From contig NZ_CP107932.1 in the NCBI RefSeq assembly GCF_036032445.1, positions 7,256,501 through 7,320,500 on the forward strand: a DNA stretch of 64,000 nucleotides, written 5' to 3'. This document shows positions 56,698 to 64,000 of this stretch, piece after piece. The notes under the pieces are model-generated. The model was not told where the DNA came from and made no database searches. It worked only from the letters and a program-made list of their open reading frames with translations. The first letter of the stretch is position 1, and each line of letters starts with the position of its first letter. The position numbers and the translations under genes were made by a program. The DNA comes from Nocardia sp. NBC_00416 (lineage in GTDB: Bacteria; Actinomycetota; Actinomycetes; Mycobacteriales; Mycobacteriaceae).

Positions 56698-57330
56698 ATG
56701 GAACCCCGTTTCGACCTGACCGGTAACGAGCTCGGCGCCAAGATCGGCAAGAGGTTCGCGAACACCAGCCTGCTGATCCTGCAATCGACCTTGCCGAAGT
56801 CCACGATGGAACTGGTGGAACTGCGCGCCAGTCAGATCAACGGCTGCGGCTTCTGCGTCGACGCGCACGCGAAAGAGCTGGCGGCCGCGGGAGAACCCGC
56901 CGTCCGGATCAACCTTGCGGCGACCTGGCGTGAGTCCACTGTCTTCACCGAGGCCGAGCGGGTCGCACTCGCATTCGCCGAGGAGGGCACCCGGCTTGCC
57001 GACGCCCACACGGGTGTGTCCGATGCGACGTGGGCCGGGGTCCGCGAGCACTACGACGACGATCAGATCGCCGCGCTGGTCTATCTGGTCGCCATGATCA
57101 ACGCGGCGAACCGGCTCGGCGTGATCGTGAGGCGAATCGTTCTGAATGTCTTTGCTACGGTGTCGGTTTCGCTGGTGATCGGTTTCCAGCCGATGATCGC
57201 GGCCGCCGCCCCGGCCGGAATCCCGGTCGAGCCCGCCGCGCCGACGACCCGAATCGAAACGACGACAGCACCTTTCGACCCGATCTGCCCGCTCTGCTTC
57301 CTGCGCGAATTCCTGGAGAGCAATTCCTAG
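56698..57330 (+). CDS. Carboxymuconolactone decarboxylase/AhpD-like protein with secreted-peptide-like tail
   Basis: Residues 1-~140 form a CMD/AhpD-like domain with the redox motif CGFCVDAHAKEL (CxxC..H) near 44-55 and IAALVYLVAMINAANRLGV near its end. Instead of the usual short end there are ~65 more residues: VRR then a hydrophobic span (IVLNVFATVSVSLVIGF), AAAAP, a Pro/Thr-rich stretch and FDPICPLCFLREFLESNS. That tail looks like a small secreted protein with its own signal peptide, fused in frame. GAGGAG 6 nt upstream fixes ATG 56698. CMD genes are typical ECF41 partners. Confidence 0.8.
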   Translation: MEPRFDLTGNELGAKIGKRFANTSLLILQSTLPKSTMELVELRASQINGCGFCVDAHAKELAAAGEPAVRINLAATWRESTVFTEAERVALAFAEEGTRLADAHTGVSDATWAGVREHYDDDQIAALVYLVAMINAANRLGVIVRRIVLNVFATVSVSLVIGFQPMIAAAAPAGIPVEPAAPTTRIETTTAPFDPICPLCFLREFLESNS

Positions 57331-57478
57331 CCGTGGGCGGCTCTCACTTCGGGGCGTCCGGTGAGATGTGCGGCAGCGCGGGCGCTGGACTTCGGTGAGG
57401 TCGTCGGTGTCGTTGGCCGGCGGCCGACCGGGTCCCGTCTCCGCGAGTGCTGAGACAGGCGCGCTCTAGGATCGCCTG

Positions 57479-58306
57479 GTGCGTGACCCACGAGAACCGA
57501 TGGACTGGCGGAATGCGCGGGTGGTTTCCGCGGTGAAGCTGCACCGGAGTGCGGCGCGGAAGAAGGCGGGCAGGTTCCTCGCCGAGGGCGCCAACTCCGT
57601 CGGCGCCGCACTGGAGACCGGCCGGGTTCGCGAACTCTTCTACTCCGTCGAAGGCGCTACCCGTGAGCATGCGTTGATCGCGGGCGCGGAGGCCGGCGGC
57701 GTGCGGACCACGCTCGTCTCCGATCGGGCCGCGCAGGCGCTGGGGGAGACGGTGACGCCGCCCGGTTTGGTGGCGGTGTGCGATCTGGTCGATATGCCGT
57801 TGGACCGGGTGGTGCCGGCGGAGCCGGGCGGGGAGGGTCCGCGAATGCTCGCGGTCCCCGTCGGTATCGCCGACCCCGGGAACGCGGGCACGCTCATTCG
57901 CGTGGCCGATGCCGTGGGCGTGGACGCCGTCGTCCTCGCCGGTGACAGTGTGGATCCGCACAACGGCAAATGCGTGCGCGCCTGCGCGGGCAGTCTGTTC
58001 CACGTCCCGGTCGTGCGGGAGCGCGACACCGCCGCGGTTCTGGACCGGCTGGAATCCGCGGCGATCGCCACGGTCGCGACCGCCGCCGACGGTGAGATCG
58101 ACCTGGACGACGCCGACGAGTTGTTCACCGGGCCGGTCGCCTGGCTGTTCGGAAACGAGGCCCACGGCCTCGATCCGGAGGTGGCGCGCCGGGCCCGGCA
58201 TCGGATCCGTATCCCGATCCGGGGGCGGGCCGAAAGCCTCAATCTGGCTTCGGCGGCGGCGATCTGCCTCTACGCGAACTCGCGCGTCCGGTTCGGCCGC
58301 GACTGA
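57479..58306 (+). CDS. tsnR: SpoU/TrmH-family rRNA 2'-O-methyltransferase
   Basis: A 275-aa SPOUT methyltransferase: N-terminal substrate-binding domain (GRFLAEGANSVGAALE), then the knotted SAM-binding motifs DPGNAGTLIRVADAVGVD near 147, WLFGNEAHGL near 221 and IPIRGRAESLNLASAAAICL near 244. In this position (after rplT, before pheS) it corresponds to mycobacterial tsnR (Rv1644). The target nucleotide is not known. GTG 57479 is 6 nt after TAGGAT (57467-57472), consistent with a leaderless mRNA. Confidence 0.93.
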   Translation: MRDPREPMDWRNARVVSAVKLHRSAARKKAGRFLAEGANSVGAALETGRVRELFYSVEGATREHALIAGAEAGGVRTTLVSDRAAQALGETVTPPGLVAVCDLVDMPLDRVVPAEPGGEGPRMLAVPVGIADPGNAGTLIRVADAVGVDAVVLAGDSVDPHNGKCVRACAGSLFHVPVVRERDTAAVLDRLESAAIATVATAADGEIDLDDADELFTGPVAWLFGNEAHGLDPEVARRARHRIRIPIRGRAESLNLASAAAICLYANSRVRFGRD

Positions 58307-58316
58307 TCCGGTGCGG

Positions 58317-58883
58317 TCAGGTCCCGTTTTCGATCAGGTCCGTGAACAGTTCATCCGCCCAGTCGGCGGGGACGGCGTCCGGTCCGGCGACCTGTAGCGC
58401 CGCCATGACCGTGAGCAGCATGCCCGTCGCCAGGAACCGCCGGCAGTCGGTGACCGAGGCGCCGGTCAGTTCGCGGATCAGGCGATAGATCCGGCCGTAT
58501 CGTTCGCGGACGACCGGGCCGATCTCGGGATCGGCCGCGGCGGCGAAGGCGTGCAGGAGCACCTGGAGGAGTTCCCGGTTCGCCAGGAACCGGTCGTATG
58601 CCACGGACAGGGCGCTCATCGGGTCGTTCGTGTCCGCGCCGACGGCGGCCTCGGTGAAGAACTGCTCGATGCGATCGCAGACCTGGGCGACCGCGGCGAG
58701 GAAGAGTCGCTGTTTGGAGCCGAAGAGCCGGATGACGTACGGCTGGGAGACTCCGGCCCGGCGGGCGATCTCGTCGGTGCGGGTGGCGACGTAGCCGGAC
58801 TCGGCGAAGGCGGATACCGCCGCCGTCAACACCTGTTCGCCCCGTTCTTCGGCGGTCATCCTGGTCCTGCTCGATTCCGGCAT
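58317..58883 (-). CDS. TetR-family transcriptional regulator
   Basis: A 188-aa TetR regulator with HTH near residues 34-60 (TRTDEIARRAGVSQPYVIRLFGSKQRLF) and a C-terminal ligand domain. ACGGAG about 6 nt before the ATG. It would normally be divergent from the efflux pump at 60415, but an IS110-type element now lies between them. Confidence 0.89.
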   Translation of the reverse strand: MPESSRTRMTAEERGEQVLTAAVSAFAESGYVATRTDEIARRAGVSQPYVIRLFGSKQRLFLAAVAQVCDRIEQFFTEAAVGADTNDPMSALSVAYDRFLANRELLQVLLHAFAAAADPEIGPVVRERYGRIYRLIRELTGASVTDCRRFLATGMLLTVMAALQVAGPDAVPADWADELFTDLIENGT

Positions 58884-58998
58884 GGTTCTCCGTAAGTTGT
58901 TAGGCGGCCCGGGAGGGCCGGATGTGGCTGATGGTTCTCTGCCTTATGTGGCTTCAGAGGAGTGGCCGTCCGACCCTCCGGGGCGCCCTGACTGCTAA

Positions 58999-60311
58999 TT
59001 GAGAATTGCGCGCCATGTGCGGTCGCTGATTACGGAGATGATGGCGGGGTGTTCCCTCGGGCCGGGACTGTCGTGTTCAGAACTCGGAGGAACGAATGAA
59101 CCAACAGCGGCCCCGTGCGTGGGCTGGTGTCGATGCCGGCAAGGGCCACCATTGGGTGGCGGTGGTCGATGAGACCGGTGCGACCCTGTGGTCGAAGAAG
59201 ATCATCAACGACGAGTCGGCGATCCTGACCGCGCTCGGCGAGATCTGCGGCCTGGCCGAAGAAGTCCACTGGGCGGTGGATATCTCGGGGTCTTCCTCGG
59301 CGTTGCTGCTGGCGTTGCTCGCCGCTCACGGCCATCAGGCCGTCTATGTGCCCGGCCGGACCGTCAACCGCATGTCGGGTGCCTACCGCGGTGAAGCAAA
59401 AACCGATGCCCGCGACGCCTACGTCATCGCTGAAACCGCTCGGCACCGCAACGACTTCACCGCGATCGAGGTGCCGGCCCAGCTCGCTGCCGACCTGGCG
59501 TTGCTGACTGCCTACCGCACCGACCTGGTGGCCGATCGGGTCCGGATGATCAACCGGCTGCGGGACGTGTTGACCAGCATTTTCCCCGCTCTGGAACGGG
59601 CTTTCGACTACAACAGCCACAAGGGCGCGCTGGTCTTGCTGACCGGCTATCAGACTCCGGCCGCGATCCGACGGCGCGGCCGGACCCGGCTCACGGCCTG
59701 GCTGGCCAACCGCAGTGTCCGCGCCGCGGACACCGTTGCCGACACCGCCGTGCAAGCGGCTCAGGCCCAGCACACCACACTGCCCGGCGAGGACGCCGCC
59801 GGGCAGATCGTCGCAGACCTGGCCAAGCAGATCCTCGCCCTGGACGACCGGCTCAAGCAGCTCGACAGCCAGATCCGTGAGATATTCCACGGTCATCCGC
59901 AAGCCGCGATCATCGAGTCCCTGCCGGGAATCGGGCCGATCCTGGGTGCGGAGCTGGTTGTCGCCGCCGGTGATCTGTCCAATTACACCGATGCCGGGCA
60001 CCTGGCGTCGGCCGCCGGGCTGGTCCCGGTCCCCCGTGACTCGGGCCGGCGGACCGGCAATCTGCACCGGCCCAAACGGTACAGTCGCCGCTTGCGGCGG
60101 GTGTTCTACATGTCGGCCCAGACCAGCATCATCCGCGACGGACCCAACCGCGACTTCTACCTGAAGAAACGCGCCGAGGGATGCAAGCACGTCCAAGCCA
60201 TCATCGCCCTGGCCCGCCGACGAGTCGGTGTCCTGTGGGCACTGCTGCGCGACAACCGCGAATTCACCCCCGTCCCACCGGTCGCGCTCGCAGCTTGACT
60301 TCCTCATTGAG
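58999..60311 (+). mobile_element. IS110-family insertion sequence, ends uncertain
   Basis: IS110 elements lack inverted repeats, so ends cannot be proved here. ATTGAGA occurs at 58999-59005 and 60305-60311, bracketing the transposase gene and giving a plausible size of ~1.3 kb. The left non-coding part would then be only ~90 nt, shorter than usual for a bridge-RNA region, so the true left end may lie nearer 58900. Confidence 0.4.
59096..60298 (+). CDS. IS110-family transposase (DEDD recombinase)
   Basis: A 400-aa IS110 recombinase. The RuvC-like N-terminal domain has GVDAGKGHHWVAVVD near 9-23, WAVDISGSS near 60, and KTDARDAYVIAE near 100. The C-terminal Transposase_20 domain has ESLPGIGPILGAELVVAAG near 281 and LASAAGLVPVPRDSGRRTG near 303, carrying the catalytic Ser region. 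Members insert DNA guided by a bridge RNA from the element's end. The gene is intact. CGGAGGAA immediately precedes ATG 59096. Confidence 0.95.
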   Translation: MNQQRPRAWAGVDAGKGHHWVAVVDETGATLWSKKIINDESAILTALGEICGLAEEVHWAVDISGSSSALLLALLAAHGHQAVYVPGRTVNRMSGAYRGEAKTDARDAYVIAETARHRNDFTAIEVPAQLAADLALLTAYRTDLVADRVRMINRLRDVLTSIFPALERAFDYNSHKGALVLLTGYQTPAAIRRRGRTRLTAWLANRSVRAADTVADTAVQAAQAQHTTLPGEDAAGQIVADLAKQILALDDRLKQLDSQIREIFHGHPQAAIIESLPGIGPILGAELVVAAGDLSNYTDAGHLASAAGLVPVPRDSGRRTGNLHRPKRYSRRLRRVFYMSAQTSIIRDGPNRDFYLKKRAEGCKHVQAIIALARRRVGVLWALLRDNREFTPVPPVALAA

Positions 60312-60327
60312 ACTCCTCTGCATCCCT

Positions 60328-60395
60328 GACGTCCTTGACGTCCTTGACATGTTATCAGTCAATGCATACCGTAAGAACGACTTAGTTATCAGTCG
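60328..60395 (+). promoter_or_regulatory. Promoter and repeated operator of the MFS efflux gene
   Basis: TTGACA (60344-60349), 17-nt spacer, TACCGT (60367-60372). GTTATCAGTC occurs in the spacer (60351-60360) and again downstream of the start site (60385-60394), each part of an imperfect inverted repeat (second: CGACT-N8-AGTCG, 60378-60395). TGACGTCCT is repeated in tandem at 60328-60345. Confidence 0.6.
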
Positions 60396-60414
60396 ATTAC
60401 AACAAGGACTGGAC

Positions 60415-61863
60415 ATGACCGAAATACTGAACCCGCCCGAGACGGTCTCGTCCCCGGCGCGGTCGGCCGCCGAGACCGTCTCTCGCATCACACCGCCTCG
60501 CCGTCCGCTGGCAGCCGTGCTCGCCGCGGTCGGAATCCCGATGTTCATGGTCACGCTCGACAATCTGGTGGTCACCAACGCGCTCCCGGTGATCCGCACC
60601 GAACTGAACGCCTCGCTCAGCGACCTGCAATGGTTCGTCAACGCCTACACCCTGTCCTTCGCCGCCCTGCTGCTCACGGCCTCCGCGCTGGGCGACCGGC
60701 TGGGGCGCCGCCGCGTCTTCGTGGCCGGAATCGCCCTGTTCACGGTCGCCTCGGCCGCCTGTGCGGTCGCGAACGACCCGGGGATGCTGGTCGCCGCCCG
60801 GGTGCTGCAGGGCTTCGGCGGCGCCGCGGTGATGCCGCTGTCGCTGACCCTGCTCTCCGACGCGGTCCCGGAACGGATGCGCAGCGCGGCCATCGGCATC
60901 TGGGGCGGTATCTCGGGTCTCGGGGTCGCGGTCGGTCCGCTACTCGGCGGAGCGGTCGTGGATGGGTTGAACTGGCACTGGATCTTCTGGATCAATGTGC
61001 CGATCGGGATCCTGGTGCTGCCCCTGGTGCTCTGGACCCTGCGCGACTCACGCGGCGGTGGCGGCCGGCTCGATCCGCTCGGGCTCGTTCTCAGCTCGGC
61101 CGGGGTGCTGGCGATCGTCTGGGGCGTGGTGCACGGCGCCGACGACGGCTGGACCTCGCCCGGTGTACTGACGGCCCTGCTCGGCGGTGTGATCCTGCTG
61201 GGCGGCCTCATCGCCTGGGAACATCGGGCCGCGGCCCCCATGCTGGCGCCCCGGTTGTTCCGGGTCCGCGCCTTCAGCGTCGCCAATGTGGTGGCCTTCG
61301 CCTTCTCCATCGGCGTTTTCGGGTCGATCTTCCTGCTCGCCCAGTTCTTCCAGGTCGTGCAGGGCTACACCCCCCTCGAATCCGGGATCCGCACCATGCC
61401 GTGGACCATGGCGCCGATGGTGGTGGCGCCCCTGGCGGGCCTGGTGATCGACCGGGTCGGGGCCCGGATCCTGCTCGTGACCGGGCAGGTGCTGCTGGCG
61501 GTGGCGCTGGGCTGGATGGCGGCGATCACCACGGTCGACATCGCCTACAGCACGTTCGTCCCGCCGCTGCTGCTCGCGGGGGTAGGGATGGGGCTGACCT
61601 TCGCGCCGCTGGCGACCGTGGTGATGGCGGCGGCGCCCGAAACGTATCGGTCGGTGGCCTCGGGGACGAACAACACCGTGCGGGAGGTCGGGGTGGCCAT
61701 GGGCATCGCGGTCCTCGCCTCGGTGTTCGCCTCGTACGGCGCTTACACCGACCCGCAGAGCTACGTGGACGGACTGGTGCCGGCCGTATGGGTCGGCGCG
61801 GGAATCGTCGCGGTCGGGGCGGTGGCCGCGGCGCTGCTGCCCGGGCGGGTCCGGCACGGCTGA
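60415..61863 (+). CDS. DHA2 (14-TMS) MFS multidrug efflux transporter
   Basis: A 482-aa EmrB/QacA-like antiporter with about 14 hydrophobic spans. Signatures: DNLVVTNALPVIRTEL near 45-60 (motif D1 type), LGDRLGRRRVFVAG near 98 (motif A) and GISGLGVAVGPLLGGAVV near 165 (motif C). Proton-driven export of drugs or dyes is expected; substrates unknown. AAGGA 6 nt upstream fixes ATG 60415. Its natural regulator is probably the TetR at 58317, now separated by the IS element. Confidence 0.92.
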   Translation: MTEILNPPETVSSPARSAAETVSRITPPRRPLAAVLAAVGIPMFMVTLDNLVVTNALPVIRTELNASLSDLQWFVNAYTLSFAALLLTASALGDRLGRRRVFVAGIALFTVASAACAVANDPGMLVAARVLQGFGGAAVMPLSLTLLSDAVPERMRSAAIGIWGGISGLGVAVGPLLGGAVVDGLNWHWIFWINVPIGILVLPLVLWTLRDSRGGGGRLDPLGLVLSSAGVLAIVWGVVHGADDGWTSPGVLTALLGGVILLGGLIAWEHRAAAPMLAPRLFRVRAFSVANVVAFAFSIGVFGSIFLLAQFFQVVQGYTPLESGIRTMPWTMAPMVVAPLAGLVIDRVGARILLVTGQVLLAVALGWMAAITTVDIAYSTFVPPLLLAGVGMGLTFAPLATVVMAAAPETYRSVASGTNNTVREVGVAMGIAVLASVFASYGAYTDPQSYVDGLVPAVWVGAGIVAVGAVAAALLPGRVRHG

Positions 61864-61909
61864 ACCCGGAACGGATCGATCGGCGGCGCGCCTGCGGGCG
61901 GGCCGCCGA

Positions 61910-63199
61910 TCAGCGTTCGCGGACGGTGACCAACGCGTCGGTGCCGCTGGTGGCGGCCCGGTCCGGGAGCAGGCCGCGCTGCCCGCGCCCGGCGGTCGCG
62001 TACAGCACCACCAGTAGCAGGCTGAACCACACGTATCCGTTGCCGATGAACTGCTGCCACGCCGTCCAGTCCAGCTCCCGGCCGTCGTTACCGGGCAGGT
62101 CGCTGTGCTTCGCCAGGACGAACACCACCGCGGTCGCCACTGCCGCGGCGTACCAGCCGCGGACCTGCGACCAAGGCCGGGTGGTCGCGTACCCGATCAT
62201 CGCCAGCAGCGCCGGCGCCACCCACACCCAGTGATGCGACCAGGAGATCGGCGATACCAGCAGCGCGACCACCGCGTTGACGGCGAGCGCGATCATCGGC
62301 GGCGTTCCGGTGCGCCGGATGGCCGCCACGGCCACCGCCACCAGCGCGACGGCCGCCAGCAGCCACAGCGCCGTGGCCAGGGTGCCGGTGATCTGGAAGC
62401 GGGCCAGTACCGCCTGGATCGATTGGTTGGTCTGGAACTCCGACCCGCTCAGTCCGCCGACATTGCCGAAACCGCCGAACCAGTAACGCACCGATTCGTC
62501 CGGCATCACCGCGAAGCCGATCACCGTGGCGATCGCACCGCTGATCGCGGCGGTCGCCGCGGCCTTGTAGTCCTTGCGGATCAGGAAGAACAGGACGAAC
62601 GCCGCCGGAGTCAGCTTGATCGCCGCCGCGATACCGAGCAGAACCCCGCGTGGCCAGCGGGGATTGCGGGTCAGGCAGTCGGCCGCGACCAGGCCCATCA
62701 GCATCAGGTTGACCTGACCGAAATCCAGGGTCGCCCAGATCGGTTCCAGCAGCAACGCCAGCGGAGTCGCGGTCGCGGTCACTACCAGCGCGAGTTTGCG
62801 CTGGTCGTGGCGCGGCCAGAGCTGCCGAGCCACCAGGAACAGGGTGAGCGCCAGCGCGCCCACCGACACCACCAAATAGGTGACCACCGACGCCGCCCAG
62901 GGCAGCAGCGCGTAGATGCCCAGCGCCAGCGCCGCGAACGGCGGATAGATGAAGGGCAGGCTGATATCGGCGGCCGTTTCCGGCAGGTGTCCGTAGAGGT
63001 CGCCGCCGGAGCGCCACTCCTCGACCCCGAGCCGATAGACCTCGAGGTCGATGTACTCGCCGCTGATGGCGCGGAACGGATCGATCGGGTGCGATATACA
63101 CACCCACGTCACGATCACCGCCAGAAGCGGTAGCAGCCAGACCGCCTGCTGGCGGGCACGTCCGGCGAGCGTCTCGGTGCGGGTCAAGGCGTTCGTCAT
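61910..63199 (-). CDS. GT87 family polyprenyl-phosphate mannosyltransferase
   Basis: A 429-aa integral membrane protein with about ten hydrophobic spans and the GT-C/GT87 (DUF2029) pattern: DLEVYRLGVEEWRSGGDLYG near 50-70 with the catalytic Asp in the first loop, and FIYPPFAALAL near 81. In mycobacteria such enzymes (for example Rv2181, PimE) add mannose from polyprenyl-phosphomannose to PIM, LM or LAM outside the membrane. ATG 63199 lies 8 nt after TAAAGT on its strand, so a leaderless mRNA is likely. Confidence 0.87.
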   Translation of the reverse strand: MTNALTRTETLAGRARQQAVWLLPLLAVIVTWVCISHPIDPFRAISGEYIDLEVYRLGVEEWRSGGDLYGHLPETAADISLPFIYPPFAALALGIYALLPWAASVVTYLVVSVGALALTLFLVARQLWPRHDQRKLALVVTATATPLALLLEPIWATLDFGQVNLMLMGLVAADCLTRNPRWPRGVLLGIAAAIKLTPAAFVLFFLIRKDYKAAATAAISGAIATVIGFAVMPDESVRYWFGGFGNVGGLSGSEFQTNQSIQAVLARFQITGTLATALWLLAAVALVAVAVAAIRRTGTPPMIALAVNAVVALLVSPISWSHHWVWVAPALLAMIGYATTRPWSQVRGWYAAAVATAVVFVLAKHSDLPGNDGRELDWTAWQQFIGNGYVWFSLLLVVLYATAGRGQRGLLPDRAATSGTDALVTVRER

Positions 63200-63267
63200 C
63201 GGAGGGGACTTTACCGGTTGAAGGTGTACACGTACCGGGCAGTGATGGTCGGGGGATATCGGCGTGA

Positions 63268-64000
<733 letters not shown>

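Overview
The window is high-G+C actinobacterial chromosome, most likely Nocardia or a close relative. The evidence is strong G/C preference at third codon positions, many GTG starts, many apparently leaderless starts (a TANNNT -10 box ending 6-8 nt before the start codon), and a conserved gene order. Read left to right, trpC-trpB-trpA-lgt, a TM2 protein, pyk, tesB, an ANTAR response regulator (pdtaR type), polA, rpsA, coaE-GrpB, a DUF402 gene, uvrB, a TB15.3-type usp, uvrA, infC-rpmI-rplT, tsnR and pheS follow the order of the M. tuberculosis Rv1611-Rv1649 segment. Accessory genes are inserted between these core blocks.

Layout. 0.1-5.1 kb: end of the trp operon, lgt, TM2 protein. 5.3-10.4 kb: pyk, tesB, a small unknown gene, a low-molecular-weight phosphatase, tRNA-Leu(CAA), the ANTAR regulator. 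10.6-16.1 kb: a complete branched-chain amino-acid ABC operon (lipoprotein, two permeases, two ATPases). 16.2-20.0 kb: polA, then a transcription attenuator with a Leu/Val leader peptide in front of a stand-alone isopropylmalate-synthase regulatory domain. 20.1-26.6 kb: thioredoxin, a 2H phosphoesterase, a polar amino-acid ABC operon, a berberine-bridge-type oxidase and a 3-isopropylmalate/tartrate dehydrogenase homologue. 26.7-27.9 kb: an SPFH protein with a 55-residue ribbon-helix-helix partner behind a large palindromic operator. 28-41.4 kb: a methyltransferase, rpsA, two TetR modules with visible operators, coaE, uvrB, VOC, AraC, DoxX and usp. 41.4-50 kb: a HelD-type ATPase, a diguanylate cyclase, a lone ketosynthase and uvrA. 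50-54.5 kb: DUF1844, DinB, the infC operon with a structured leader, rhodanese and a DUF574 methyltransferase. 54.5-57.4 kb: small regulators and a decaying ECF41-type locus. 57.5-64 kb: tsnR, a TetR, an IS110-family element, a DHA2 efflux pump, a GT87 mannosyltransferase and the start of pheS.

How the parts connect. Three DNA-repair genes (polA, uvrB, uvrA) each carry the same promoter pattern, TGTCGGTG-N8-TANNNT, the RecA-independent (PafBC-type) DNA-damage promoter, so they form a small regulon inside the window. Lgt, encoded here, would lipidate the two ABC substrate-binding lipoproteins encoded here. The branched-chain transport operon and the Leu/Val attenuator lie 3 kb apart but read as separate units. 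The most novel-looking item is the attenuator plus orphan LeuA regulatory domain. Next are the SPFH-RHH operon and the remnant ECF41 locus, where a sigma-factor regulatory domain, an oxidoreductase fragment and a fused carboxymuconolactone-decarboxylase-like gene sit together.
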